Shown here one piece after another: positions 10,870-23,175 of a stretch of DNA of 64,000 nucleotides. Under the pieces are notes generated by a model, which searched no databases, was not told the DNA's origin, and worked only from the letters and a program-made list of their open reading frames with translations. The position numbers and the translations under genes were made by a program. This DNA comes from Eonycteris spelaea (lineage: Eukaryota > Chordata > Mammalia > Chiroptera > Pteropodidae). The stretch lies in assembly GCA_003508835.1 (NCBI GenBank), contig PUFA01000316.1, positions 1,054,001 to 1,118,000 on the forward strand. The letters run 5' to 3'. The stretch's first letter is position 1. The number at the start of each line of letters is the position of its first letter.

Positions 10870-11900
10870 AAAACTTTATAAAATTACATGTAGAGCTGCA
10901 AATTAAACTGAGAGCAGACTCCTGTTGACAAAAATAGACTCTATAGGGTAAGAGAATATCTTCAAAATGCTGAGGGACAATAAATATTGACTTAGAATAA
11001 TATACCAAGCTTGATTATTATTCAAGTGTGGAGTGAAATAAGGCATTTTCAGAGAAATAAGGATTGAGAGAATATACTGACTTTGGACCCTTGCCAAAAT
11101 AATTATCAATGAATATACTTCAGGAAACAGAAATTTTAAACCCAAAGTAAAAAAGCAAGAAGGAATGATGAGCAAAAAAATATGTAAACATATTTGTAAA
11201 TTTTAAAAAGCACTTAAAAAAGATCAATTAGGGAGTTTTTCAAATAACAAGAAATGAAATTGCTAGACAACAATACATGGATAAAGGGAGTAGAAGAAGC
11301 TGCAATTATAAACTCTGAGTTCATTATATTATTCGGGAGGAAGATGGAGATAGGTTTATTTTAGACTTTAAGGTAGTACGCCTTTTAAAACTTAAGAGTA
11401 ATGTTCAAAGAATAGAAAAAAGATGTATGATTCCCAAAAAAAGCACATATAAAAGAAAGGATCACAGAACACTAGAGTGATTTAATAAGAAGGAAAGAAA
11501 AAGATAATAAGGTATGAAAAACATAATAAATAGAAAAAAAATATTGTAGAAAAAGTCTAGATATAGTAGCCTCAGTAAATGTAGCAGCTTAAATTAGTTT
11601 GTTCAAAAGTAGCAATCATATTTTTAAGAAACATAAAACATATATGTGTTGTTTATCAGAGATATACCCAAAACATAAAGATGCTTAAATATTGAAAGAG
11701 AGGAGCAAGATAAAACAGGTAAAGACTGATGTTGCTGGAGAATCATTATTAAGGCAAAAAAGCATAATTTGGAATAAAGAAGGTCATGATTCAATGATGA
11801 AGGGAAATTCACAGGAAAGTGATCACAATGCTGAATCTGTATGTTCTGAACAAAACAGGTTCCTAACTTATAAGTAAATTTGACGACTCTATCTTAGTAG
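10870..11900 (+). repeat. Old L1 relic, ORF1-ORF2 junction into endonuclease
   Basis: Plus-sense L1. The segment near 10960-11060 matches the region downstream of the ORF1 core ('CTTAGAATAATATACCAAGC', 'GTGAAATAAGGCATTTTCAGAGAAA'). Near 11735-11880 a decayed ORF2 endonuclease translation survives, with KSIIWNKEGHDSMMKGNSQ recognisable against the usual 'kaiirDkeGHfiMiKGSI' pattern of L1 endonuclease. The copy stops in the endonuclease domain. It has many indels and cannot encode a product. Confidence 0.65.
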
Positions 11901-12129
11901 GAAAGAATAAGATGTAGAAGCAGGAACCCGGATGAGAGAGTCTTTAAAAAAAATCCAGTAGTAAATTATACCAAGAAGGATCTGTTGTGGCTAAAGATAG
12001 TGACACTGGGTTTGTTGGATCTTTGTTTTAGACATACCTCTGAGCTTTGTTATACAACATAGCCCCTTAAAATAAAGAGAGATATGATTAAAGTGATAAA
12101 TCTGTAATTGGATTGGCTACTTATAGCAC
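11901..12129. other. Spacer between two L1 relics, unresolved
   Basis: AT-rich. It may be the degenerate end of the upstream L1 or the start of the 5' UTR of the downstream copy. I cannot assign it. Confidence 0.3.
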
Positions 12130-13532
12130 AAAGTAATTGATTTGAAAGTTATAGGAGTTTGGAGCAATTTCATACACCATCAGGTGGCAATCCCTGAACC
12201 AGGAGTAGGAAATTATTCCCCCAAAAAGATACTGTGAAGGAGTTAGGATAATTGACATTAAAACTGCATATTGGAGTCCCAATTCCTACAAAGAAAGAAT
12301 AGCTTTTATTGACTACTAATACTGCAAATATTGGACAAAATATTTAAAAAAAAAAAAACTGTTTGAAGTCACTGGACAGTGACCAGAAGTAAGCGAAAAT
12401 AGAAAAGCATTTGACGCATGGTAGAATGAAGTATGTTGCCTGAGGAGAATCCCATGCATCATGCTACACGGGGTTCTAGAACTCAAGCAAAAACAATGCA
12501 GTCTTTTTGGCCTGAAGGGACAGAGAACAGAGTGTAGGATAAATAGAATGACTGGAAATTGAGGGTGGTGATCCCAGAAAGACGATTGGAGGCGGGGTGG
12601 CAGTAAGTTCTGCGTATAAACTCCCTTGAAATCCTTAACTGACTTCTGAGCAATACAGGCATAAGCGGGACCCCAAGGATAAAATGACATCCAAGCATTG
12701 GAAAGAGCTGAGGAAAGGTTGGGGCTGCTGGAATCCCAGGGGAAACAGTTTGTAGTCTGGATCCTAACAAGTTAGAAGAGTTTGGTCGACAATTTGGACT
12801 TTCCATTGAAACACCAGAGAGACCTTAAGAGTAAAGACCGTATAACAAGACTAATAGGTTCACCTTGAAACTAAGAGAAAATGAAAATAGATCCAGTAAA
12901 CCATAAGACCAAGCCTCTGGTACTTTGACTGCTTACTTAAACAAAATTTGACACTCTTCAGAATAAGATCACAGAATACAGACTCTCTACAACATATCAT
13001 TTCAAAATTAGAAATTACTAGACACACAAAGAAATTTTTTATTGTGATACATAGTCAGGAGAAAAATCAATCAGTATAAAGAGATTGACAAAGGACCCAG
13101 ATATTGGAATTATGAGATAGGAATTTCAGAAGAGATTTAATGACTGAAAAGAAACCAAATGTACATCCTAAAACTAAAAAGAAATATTATCTGATATTTT
13201 TAAAGAATCATTAAATGAAATTAATAGCATATAAAGAAAACAGAAAAAAATATCAAGGAACTTGAAAGCAGATCAATAGAAATCATCCAAATTGAAATAC
13301 AGAGAGAAAAAAGATTGAGACCAAAAGGAACAGAGTTCAATGACATGCGGATCAGTATCCAGACTTCAGATAGGTCTAAGTTGATTTCAGAAAGCGAGAG
13401 AAAGAATAGAGAGAGGAAAAATATCCATGTATCAAGGCTATTGAATGAACCCAGTAGATAGATATTAAGATAACCATATTTAGGAACATAATAGGTAGAC
13501 AGCTGAAAACCAGTGATAAAGGAGAAAATCTT
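12130..13532 (+). repeat. Old L1 relic, 5' UTR and ORF1 part (first segment)
   Basis: Plus-sense ancient L1. The part near 12960-13130 matches the start of the L1M ORF1 region ('CAGAATACAGACTCTCTACAACA', 'CAAAGGACCCAGATATTGGAATTA'). Bases 13200-13320 give the Lys/Glu-rich coiled-coil segment of ORF1 ('GAACTTGAAAGCAGATCAATAGAAATCATCC'-like). The upstream 5' UTR is assigned by position. The element is interrupted at 13533 by a later L1 and resumes at 14286. Confidence 0.65.
13517..13532. repeat. Left target-site duplication of inserted L1
   Basis: The 16 bases TAAAGGAGAAAATCTT recur exactly at 14270-14285. The sequence belongs to the older L1 host element and ends with T residues, as expected where L1 endonuclease cleaved the opposite strand for an antisense insertion. 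Confidence 0.9.
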
Positions 13533-14269
13533 TTTTTTTAATAAGTATTTTTTAAATTATGGTGACATTGATTAACAAAATCTAATAAATTTCAAGCATA
13601 CAAGTCAACAGTAAGTCATATATATATATATATATACACACACACATACATATATGTATATATGTATGCGTGTGTGTGTGTGTATCACGTTGCATGTCCA
13701 CCAGCCATCGCTAGATTTCTTTGTCACCACATATTTGACCCCTTTTATCCCATCTATCCTATCCTTCTCCCTCCTCCCCGCCCCCCATGCCCTCTAGTAA
13801 CCACTAGTCTATTGTTCTTGTCCGTGAATCTCTGTTTGTTTGCTGCTTTTAGATTAACATTCCACATAGAAGTGATAGCATGTGGTTTTCAACTTTTTCT
13901 GTCTGGCTTATTTTACTTAGCATGCTTACTTCATGAATCACCCATGTTGTTGCAAATGGCAGTATTTCATCTTTCTTATAGCTGAGTAATATTTCATTGT
14001 ATATCTGTACCACATCTTCTGTATCCAATTAAGTAATGTAGGACACTTTGGTTGCTTCCATGACCTGGCCACCGTGAATAATGCTGCTATGAACATTGGT
14101 GTGCATACATCTTTTTGGATAAATGTTTTCAAGTTTTGGGGGTAAATACCCAGTGGAAGGATTGCTGGGTCATATAGTAGATCAAGCCTTAGTTTTTTGA
14201 GAAACCTCCATACTGTTTTCCATAGTGGTTGTACCACTGTGCAGTCCCACCAGCAGTGTTTGAGGGTGC
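13533..14269 (-). mobile_element. 5'-truncated L1 insertion, antisense
   Basis: A younger L1 on the minus strand, fixed by an exact 16-bp duplication. The left end is its poly(A) tail (T run from 13531), then a 3' UTR with an AT/AC/GT microsatellite (13618-13682), then the ORF2 carboxy end. The minus-strand frame (13938-14269) reads through recognisable L1 ORF2 terminal motifs such as [20 protein letters not shown], then a 'CPTLLNWIQKMWYRYTMKYY' stretch. It lacks all upstream domains and is dead on arrival. Its 3' end resembles laurasiatherian, bat-like L1s by recall. Confidence 0.9.
13618..13682. repeat. (AT)n(AC)n(GT)n compound microsatellite
   Basis: Compound alternating tract inside the 3' UTR of the inserted L1, overlapping the start of a spurious open frame. 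Confidence 0.85.
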
Positions 14270-14285
14270 TAAAGGAGAAAATCTT
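14270..14285. repeat. Right target-site duplication of inserted L1
   Basis: Exact copy of the 16 bases at 13517-13532, adjoining the truncated 5' side of the minus-strand L1. The older L1 resumes just downstream. Confidence 0.9.
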
Positions 14286-15475
<1,190 letters not shown>

Positions 15476-15520
15476 AACTAATTAAACTGCATATGAAATT
15501 GAATTGAGCGACAAATGTTG

Positions 15521-15522
<2 letters not shown>

Positions 15523-15567
<45 letters not shown>
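15523..15567. repeat. (GT)n microsatellite
   Basis: Uninterrupted GT repeat of about 45 bases just past the end of the recognisable L1 relic. Confidence 0.97.
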
Positions 15568-15568
<1 letters not shown>

Positions 15569-16224
15569 CTCCTATCCTTTCTGTGGCTGTTGTATGGCCA
15601 GGAATGATGTGAGAATAGAGATGGTTTAAATAACGTTCACAGGGAATGTAATTGTATATGCAATGCAGCTAAATGGTAAGTTTCTTCCTGCCACAGAACT
15701 ATATTTGGATTTCAGGTGGTATTGTTTCTTTTTGAACTTAAAAATAAAAAATGTTACTCTTTTTATGGATATAACTCCAAGTTGACAACTGTATTTAGGG
15801 ATCACCTTTGCAGTCTTTTCCAGCCAAGAGTTGTGACTTTGAAAATAAGCTGAGTCAACAACCCAAGGTAGTTTATATCACAGCCGATATGTCCCTGTAG
15901 TGAGGCCATTCCTTTGGTGTTCTTTCTGGATGTTAAGACTATAGCTGGTTCCACCGATGGCTGAAATCCTGGCATTAAAGCGGAGATAGCAATCAGTATG
16001 CAGTCTTGATGCTCTATTATAATAATAATCTCATGCACAATAACACATTGAGTCATCCCACTATTTAAAATTTCCCATGGAATTGTTTGAGATGCAGAAT
16101 TAATTGCAAATTATAGAAAAGCTCTCCTATTGACTCAACAAAATGAATCATAAGAGACTTTTAGGAAAAGAAAAAGGAATCAGAGATTTGTTAATTCAAA
16201 AGGATCCCTGTCAGTCATCTCAAC
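15568..16224. other. Non-coding sequence, no recognised feature
   Basis: No recognised repeat or RNA. An 84-codon minus-strand frame (15802-16056) is of chance length. Confidence 0.4.
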
Positions 16225-16400
16225 CAGCAATTTCCAAATTTAATGATCATAAACATCACCTGCAGACATTGTTAAAGTAAGGATTCCTAAGTACCATCCT
16301 CAGAGATGCAAATTTATGCTCTAGGATGAGACCCAAGAATCTAAACTTTTAACAACTTCTCCATGCAAGTGGACCTCAGACTACACTTTGAGGAACACTG
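16225..16400. mobile_element. MER5A-like hAT-Charlie DNA transposon relic
   Basis: A roughly 175-base palindromic non-autonomous element. The left end is CAGCAATTTCCAAATTT and the right end ACACTTTGAGGAACACTG, which pair as degenerate versions of the hAT inverted terminus 'CAGTGGTTCTCAAACTTT'. Internal 'ACATCACCTG' and 'GAATCTAAACTTTTAACAA' fit MER5A. No clear 8-bp target duplication survives. Confidence 0.75.
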
Positions 16401-16825
16401 ATATAGTTTCAACAGATGATACATCACAAGTGGCTTCCAGCATCTGCCTGGATTCCTCCAGCTATGATGTGTTCAACACCTTACAAAGCTGCCCACTCCA
16501 TTTTAGAAAGATCTCCCTTATTCTGAGCCTAGGTCCTTCTCAGCCTCCTGTATCTTTAGGTTTTTCTCTCTGAAGCTACATGGAATAAACCAAATATCTC
16601 TCCTATTATGATGGTCCTTTATAATTTTTAATATAGTTATTGAGTCTCCTTAATAAACCTTCTAAGTTAAATACTACCTATTACTAAAATGAATTACATA
16701 TTACCCATCTTTATGTTTTCAGTCTGCATCTTAAAATGCAATATCAGAGCTGAAAATATTTCTGATTATCCCTCACAATTGCAAAGAGCAATAAAGGTCA
16801 GTACCTCCCCTGATTTGCCTTCAGG
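16401..16825. other. Unassigned, possibly an ancient repeat
   Basis: The 16440-16810 interval has a vague resemblance to an old vertebrate interspersed repeat ('CATCTTAAAATGCAATATCAGAGCTGAA'-like), but I cannot name it. No coding content. Confidence 0.3.
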
Positions 16826-16840
16826 GGTTTCCTTGTTTTG
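16826..16840. repeat. Target-site duplication of tRNA-Val SINE (left)
   Basis: GGTTTCCTTGTTTTG, paired with GGTTTGCTTGTTTTT at 17069-17083 (13 of 15 identical). Confidence 0.6.
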
Positions 16841-17068
16841 TTTTGTTTTTCCTCCTCCCTCCCCCCACTTCCACCTCTGACCCATGGATGTTGCCCTTTT
16901 ACCCTTAAGAACTGTATCTCTGAGGGTGGGGCATCCCCTCCCACATGCTGGGGAGATGGGGAACCTGGTACACCCGAGGTATGGTCCGTGGCTCTCCCTT
17001 GGGTGCAAACCTAGGACCTTCTGCATGCAAAGCAGACGTGGTAACCACTGCACTATGGAGCTACTCTG
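16841..17068 (-). mobile_element. tRNA-Val-derived SINE
   Basis: Read on the minus strand, 17062 downward matches mammalian tRNA-Val closely: the acceptor/D-arm start AGCTCCATAG, an intact pol III A box (TAGTGCAGTGG, 17045-17055), the anticodon stem TCTGC/GCAGA with loop TTTGCAT, and a B box GGTTTGCACCC (17001-17011). It is followed by a roughly 130-base unrelated body and an A-rich tail (about 16841-16856). Flanking repeats 16826-16840 and 17069-17083 match at 13 of 15 positions and are the likely target-site duplication. The altered anticodon and the body rule out a working tRNA gene. The family is lineage-specific and not named here with confidence. Confidence 0.75.
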
Positions 17069-17083
17069 GGTTTGCTTGTTTTT
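17069..17083. repeat. Target-site duplication of tRNA-Val SINE (right)
   Basis: GGTTTGCTTGTTTTT, on the 5' side of the minus-strand SINE, directly abutting an L1 relic. Confidence 0.6.
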
Positions 17084-17790
17084 AAAAATAAGGTTATAAT
17101 TTATCCAACTTTGTTCTTTAAAAAAGATGTCTTGGCTATCCTAAGCCTTTTGCTTTTACATGTAAATTCACAATCAGCTTCTCAGGTTGTCCAAAAAAGC
17201 CCAGTGGTATTTCAATTTGAATCGCATTGAATCTATACAACAATTTAGATAAAATTGACTTTTAAACAATATTTGTTTCATAATTCATGAACATAGTGTA
17301 TCTCTCCATTTATTTAGGTTTTCTTCAGTTTCTTTTCTGTCATTTTCTGTTTTGTGAAGTTGATCTCTAAATATTTCATATTGTGATATTATTGAAAATG
17401 TTAAAATTAAAGTTCCAGTTGTTGCTAATATGTTGACATACGATTAATTTTTGTATATCATGTCTCGTAAAGGCGCTAAAGTCATTTATTGTAGTTTTTG
17501 GTGGATTCCATGGGATTTTATGTTTAGATTACAATGTACTTGTGAAGAAAGACAGTTTTATTTCTTTCTTTTCGGATATGAGTACCTTTAGTTTTTTCCC
17601 CTTGTTTATTTAACTGACGGACTTCTGTCACAATGCTGATTAGAAGTAGGGATGGTGGATAGCCCTTTTTCTGATCTTAGAGGGAAAACTTTCAGATTTT
17701 CGCCATTAGGTGTGATGTTAGTTACTGGTTCTTTTGTAGAAGCGCTTTATAAGTTTGAGGAAGTGCCTATCTAGTCCAACTTGCTTATAT
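17084..17790 (-). repeat. L1 ORF2 (reverse transcriptase region) relic
   Basis: Reverse complement of L1 ORF2: 'TTCACAATCAGCTTCTCA', 'CGCATTGAATCTATACA' (17223-17239), 'TATCTCTCCATTTATTTAGG' (17300-17319) and, late, 'GATTAGAAGTAGGGATGGTGG' (17638-17658) appear in the order expected for an antisense copy. The 3' end of the element is missing at the SINE side. No open frame survives. Confidence 0.8.
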
Positions 17791-17828
17791 CTTTTTTGGT
17801 TTTGTTTTGTTTCAAATCAAGAATGAAA

Positions 17829-17987
17829 CAGGAATCAGTATTTATTTTTCTATAAAGAGACAAACAAACAATAAGTACTTTAGGTTCTCTAAGATATAGA
17901 TCATATTCTTTTTTTTTTAACAGCCCTTAAAAAATATAAAAAAACATTTTTAGCTTGTGGACCATGGGCCTAGTATACTGATTCCTG
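17829..17987. mobile_element. Palindromic hAT-like non-autonomous DNA transposon
   Basis: Perfect 13-bp terminal inverted repeats, CAGGAATCAGTAT (17829-17841) and ATACTGATTCCTG (17975-17987), enclose a short AT-rich interior. The interior 'TTTTTCTATAAAGAGACA' near the left end and 'GCTTGTGGACCATGGGCC' near the right end fit a common mammalian Charlie-type family whose intact ends read CAGGGGTCAGCAAACT. Flanking 8-mers do not match, so the duplication has decayed. Confidence 0.65.
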
Positions 17988-18662
17988 ACCTAGAAGTTTG
18001 TTATATCTACAATTTTCACAACACACGCTATGGGACAGTAGTATTAAATTGCCAAGCCTCCACATCCCCAGTTTTGAGGTACCAGAGAAATGGGATGAAT
18101 TGACACCTACTTTTAGTCTTTAAAAAAATACATTACTTTTTATTAAATGGTTCCATGAACTGATAGTAATATTTGTTTGCCTATATTGACTTAACAATAT
18201 TGAGAGAAGACTAATGAAAATGGATATAAATATTAGAATAAACAATTGGAAATTAGAATGCCTTCACCTTTTGTTCATCTGCAAAGTTTCCAGTCATCAA
18301 AGAATAATACATTCTGTTCTCTCTTGGTCTAGATGAGCCAGCCACTCATGCATACAGTGCTTCATCCCTTTTACACTTGCAAATCTGACTATTACAACAT
18401 GCACCTCACAAACCGACTAAAGAAAGTTGAGGGTCTTCTGAGATTTCTTGGGCTTCCATTTTCTCTGTCTATGTGTTTTACATGGGAAACTTGCTTCTTT
18501 ATATCTATTTCCTGGATATAGACCAGAAAAAAATTCCACAGAACACTAAATTTACATTTTCTCCCATGCCTTCATATTTGAAAAAATATTTTGAGCAGAA
18601 ATAGTTTGACCTCTAAAAATATTGTTACCAGAACAGGAAAGTTTTTAAAATATAGCTTTCCT
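17988..18662. other. Non-coding sequence, no recognised feature
   Basis: No recognised repeat or gene. Confidence 0.4.
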
Positions 18663-20600
18663 TTTTTTTTTTTTACTAATATTATTTTTATATTATCATT
18701 ACAGTAAATTTTACTTTTTTTCCTTTTGGTATGCAATTCTTTGAATTTTAACACATGTATAAATTTATGTAACCACCATCATAAACAGCATACAGAAGAG
18801 TTCCATTACCCCAAAAAATCTCTTCACACTGTTTATAGTCGCAATTTCCCCTATACTTAGCCACTGATCTGTTTTTCATCACTGTCATTTTGTCTCTTTA
18901 AGAATGCCATATAAATGGAATCACATAATATGTAACCTTTTGAGATAGTTTCTCTTAGCATGCTGTGTTTGAGATTTATCCAATTTGTTGCAAGTACCAA
19001 TAATCTATTCCTTTTTATTGCTGAATAGTATTCCATCACATGAATTTATCACAATTTGCTGAAGCATTCATCTGTTGAAAGACAGAACATTTAGTTGGTC
19101 TTTAGGCATTGACTGTTAGAAGTATAGCTGCTATGAGTTTTTGTATGCAGGTTTTTGTGTGGACATAATAAATTTTCATTTCTCTAGGGTAAGAACCCAG
19201 AAGCAGGAGAGCTGGATTATATGTTAACTTTATAAAACTCTTCCAAACCACTTTCAGAGTGGTTGTGTCATTTTGCATTCTCAAGAGTAATGTATGAAAG
19301 TCCCAGTTGCTCTGTACCCTTGTCAGCACTTGGTATCATCAGTATTTATATTTTAGTCGTTCTAACAGCTGTACAGCAGTATTGAGTCATGGTTTAAATT
19401 TGTATTTCTCTAATAGATAATAATGCTGAACATCATTTTATATGTTTGTTTATCATTTTTATATCTTTTTTTGGGAGAAGTGTCTGTTCTGTCTTTCACT
19501 CATTTTTAATTTGGGTCTTTGTTGTCTTTTTGAGCTTTGAGAGGTCTTTGAATATGTTGGATACAAGTCATTTATTGGATATATAATTTGCAAATCTTTT
19601 ATCTTTCAAATCTTTTCTTCGCTTGACAGTATTTTTGACACAGCAAAGTTTTTAATTTTGATGAAGACTAATATATCAAAATTTTATTTTATGGGTGGTA
19701 TTTTGGTTTCAATTCTAAGAAGTCATCATCCAATTCCAGGTCATGAAGATATTTCTCTTATATTTTTTTCTTAAAATTTTGTAAGTTTACGTTCTACATT
19801 TACATCTATGATCTACTTTGAGTTAGTATTTGAGTAAGGTGTGAAGATAGTTAAGTTCATGTTTTTATATATGAAGGGCTAACTGTTCCAAAACCAGAAC
19901 CATTTGTTGAAGTTGAAAAGACTATCCTTTCTCCATTGAATCACTTTTGTTCGATCGCTTTTGTCAGCTATCAAAGAGCCATATTTGTATACGTCTATTT
20001 CTGGACTCTATTTTCTTTCATTGATCCATGTGTCTACCTCCTTTGCCAATTCTAAATTGTTACTGTAGCTTTATGGTAGGTCCTAGAAATCTTTACCAAA
20101 GAGTTCCAACTTTATTCTTCTTTTGCAAAAATATTTTAGCTCTTCTAATTCCTTTTCTCTTCCACATAAATTTTAAAATAAGCTTGTCTATAGCTACACA
20201 GCATGTATAATCTATACAAAAATATTCTGCTGGGATTTTGATTGATATTCCTTAAATCAATAGCTAACTTTGGGAGAACTGACATGTTTACTATGCTGAG
20301 TCTTCCAAATCATGTTCACAGTATGTTTTTTCATTTATTTGGATCTCCTTTGATTTCTTTTGTCAACATTTCACAGTTGAACATATAACAACTACAGCAT
20401 AGTTAATTACTTAATTACAGTTGTTATATATTATAGTTGTTTAAATTTATAATTAAGTATTTCAATTTTTGGAGCTATTATACGTGGTATGTACTTCTTA
20501 GATTTTAGTTTCAATTTTTCATTGTTTATATATAGAAATATAATTCATATTTATACATTGAACTTTTATCCTCTCTGTTTCTTTACAGAGTCCATTAGCA
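18663..20600 (-). repeat. Long antisense L1 relic, 3' UTR to ORF2 RT
   Basis: About 1.9 kb of antisense old L1. The left T run (18663-18675) is the poly(A) tail. Next come the 3' UTR ('GAATTTTAACACATGTATAAATTTATG', 'CATCATAAACAGCATACAGAA') and the ORF2 end ('TTGCTGAATAGTATTCCATC', 19019-19038). The ORF2 interior follows ('GATTTTGATTGATATTCC' at 20236) and ends near 20590. Minus-strand frames of 60-75 codons retain scraps such as MMEYYSAIKRN at 19039, matching the L1 ORF2 terminal 'YYSAIKRN' motif. Multiple frameshifts. Confidence 0.85.
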
Positions 20601-20880
20601 AATGCTGAATAGTTTCCCATAATATTTAGCTCTCAGTGGAAAAAGAGAGCACTAGACCCCTTGAGGCTAAGACACAGCACAGACGCAGGACAGGAGGGAA
20701 GCATGATGCATGTGAAATCACGTAGGTTTAGGTAAAATGCGATGGCTGTGGGATCCCATTCTGTCTTCTCTACTGCGTCTCAAATATGTGATCTTCCCTT
20801 TGCACAGGCCTGTCACATTGTAGTTATCAGCAAGTATTAGCTTTGTTTAAAGAGAAGAAAAGATAGAAAAGTCTAGAGCC

Positions 20881-21085
20881 ATCATTTTCAGACTTTTTTT
20901 CTTTTTAAGCGTTGGAGCTCTTTATTCAAATATCAGCCTATGTGTCAAACCCATAAAAAATGGAACTGCTGTACTGAGCTGTTCAGGGTCCTGGCCCTAT
21001 TTATCGAGTCTATTTCTAGACCCTACCCTATCCTCTCATGAATACTTAGTATTCCCTAAAATTTCAGGAAGCACTGTTTGAGAAA
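20881..21085. mobile_element. Possible hAT-Charlie element
   Basis: The left edge 'ATTTTCAGACTTTTTTTC' and the right edge 'GAAGCACTGTTTGAGA' resemble the two ends of a Charlie-type element (inverted 'CAGTGGTTCTCAAACTTTTT'). About 205 bases; the terminal repeats are degenerate. Confidence 0.4.
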
Positions 21086-21168
21086 AAAATTGCTGCAGCG
21101 TGGATGTAAGAATCCCCAGAAGATAGCCAGACTGCATGGAATCAGAGCAGAGAAATATGTTCATCCTT

Positions 21169-21301
21169 GCTACTCAAAGCGCAGTCCTCTACCAGGAGCA
21201 TCACTTGAATCCCAGGCCCCATGCAGACTGACTGAATCAGAATCTGAATTTTGATATGATACCCTGCTGATTTATGTGTGCATTACAGTTTGAGAAACCC
21301 T
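21169..21301. mobile_element. MER5-type hAT-Charlie relic
   Basis: 'GCTACTCAAAGCGCAGTCC', 'AGCATCACTTGAATCCCAGGCCCC', 'CTGACTGAATCAGAATCTGAATTTTGATA' and the terminal 'ACAGTTTGAGAAACCC' follow the order of a MER5A/MER5B element. Confidence 0.75.
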
Positions 21302-22715
21302 AGTACTGTGTGAGGAGGAAGCATGCAGTAGAGTCATCACGAATATGAGGCATACCAAAAGAGCTTGACTAAATTTTGCCAAAGCTGCACTCCTTAATTT
21401 CTTTAGAAATTTAATAATTTGTGTAATATTATTAGCATTTTTTTGATTTCTTCAGGGAATATGAGTTTATTAAAAGAATAATACATTTTACTTATCTTTC
21501 TCTTTGACCCTTCAGACCCATTTTTGGATTTCTAAATTATCTTTTGATTATGCCAACAACCTCCCATGAGGATTAGTGAATTGTAATCATTTTGTTGTTT
21601 TTTTTTTAAACAAAACAAAACATTCCAGCCACAAACAGAAATTCATAATTATCTGACTCTGTAATGTTAGTTTTAAATGGAATATTAACTATTTGAATAA
21701 GAAGGTACTGCACACAAATAATTAAACAAGATAATGAACACCCAGGCAAGAATCTCTATTTATTTCCCACAGTAGTAGCTCTGCAGCTCTCTATCAAGAT
21801 GCTGACATTCTTTTTGTAAATGATTGATTTTTCCACATCTGAATACTGATAAATCTATAACTAGCTCTGATGTTAATATTATGCTAGGATGAAAAACAGA
21901 ATAATAATGACACAGCAGGAGTTACAACACTAAAAGAGAAATTGAAATTTTCACATATTGAAAGGGGATTTATTATCTATTTCTTTTGTGATCTGACCTG
22001 AAGTCGAGAAATTGTAGTGTCCTTCCAATTCCTTCATCTATAAAGTTTGGATTACTTAGTGATTTTTCAAACTATTTTATACTTATGGAACGCCTTGTGC
22101 AAAGAAATGGTACAAGCAACTCTATAAGTGAAAGAAATAAAAAGGGACAGCTTGAGGCAAGTTGAGGTGACAGCCAGGTTTGAAACTCCTGGGGAAGTTG
22201 CTCTCTAAAGTGTAGCCTAGCTCTGAGGCTAGAGTAGCACAATAAGCGGCACTTGAAAATTAATGGGTTAAAGCCAACTGGTATTCACCTAAATAATTTT
22301 ATATTTATTCTTGATAAGAAATGATTTACGAATTACATTGCTGAGGAGAATCTCTGTTAAATATAAAGTAAATGGGTCATGGCACTTACTGGGTTGAAAT
22401 TTAAGTGTATCAAATTTCAAATTTTCTCTCTGAGAAATACCCACATTTCATTTCCCATTCATTCTCTCCTTGCAGTTCTCACACCTACCATCCTAGCTCA
22501 GGTAAACATGACTCCTGTCTGGACAATTATGACACCCTCCCAAAAAGCCTCCCGGCAGCTCCAATCTTTTGGGGGAAAAGCTAAGATTTGGACATACAAA
22601 ACAGGCAAGAGATCCTGCAATTTGCTCCCGGCTTTGCTACAAAGCCGCACCACCATGGAGAGCAGAGTCCAAAGACTCTTACCTGGCGTGAAGGGTTCTC
22701 TAGATAGCCCCTACT
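21302..22715. other. Non-coding sequence, no recognised repeat
   Basis: 1.4 kb without an identifiable repeat apart from a T-run plus 'AAACAAAACAAAACA' near 21598-21622. A 112-codon plus-strand frame (22379-22717) lacks splice context or recognisable motifs. Confidence 0.4.
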
Positions 22716-23175
22716 GAGTCTTACATTTCTCATGCTCTCCTTGGAAGCCTCACAATCCAGTCAATGGGAGCTATTCTCTCTTTCTGATTTGCACCGCACC
22801 CAGTGTCTTTCTCTCATCACTCCCTTTGCCTATCCTATCCTATCTATCCTCTTTAGGTCTAAATAAAACCCAAAGGACTGAGCTCAAAAGCTATCCCTTC
22901 CCTGAGTCCTTCTTGAGTCTCTCTGACCTTCCCAAAGTCCTCTCTATCCTTTCTCCCTAAACTAGTAATCATCCTATTACTTAATATATCCATGAACCCC
23001 ACTCTGAGCACTTATCCCATTCCAATTTGTGTTATAACTCTCTACCATTAGCTCATGTTATTTTCTTATTGGTTTTCCATTGACTATTTAGAACATAAAC
23101 CATGCCTTGTTAAATTCTGAATCCCTCATGGTGTCTAATACATGTCAGATACATACCAGATATGTAATGAAGAAA
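22716..23175 (+). repeat. L2 (LINE-2) 3' end relic
   Basis: Plus-sense L2: 'ACCCAAAGGACTGAGCTCAAAAGCTATCCCTTCCCTGAG' (22870-22908) is the familiar L2 'CTTCAAGACTCAGCTCAAATG.CACCTCCT..GAAGCCTTCCCTGA' stretch. It is followed by 'GAACATAAACCATGCCTTG' and 'GTGTCTAATACATGTCAGATAC' at the 3' end. Highly diverged. Confidence 0.65.

Noticed and set aside
11692..11877. Active L1 endonuclease
   Set aside because: Only a short scrap of the domain remains, with frameshifts and missing catalytic segments.
12181..12197. CTCF-like CCATCAGGTGGCAA
   Set aside because: Two mismatches at constrained positions and location in an old L1 5' region; too weak to call.
16990..17063. Functional tRNA-Val gene
   Set aside because: The anticodon loop is altered, the acceptor stem does not pair, and the sequence continues into a SINE body with an A-rich tail.
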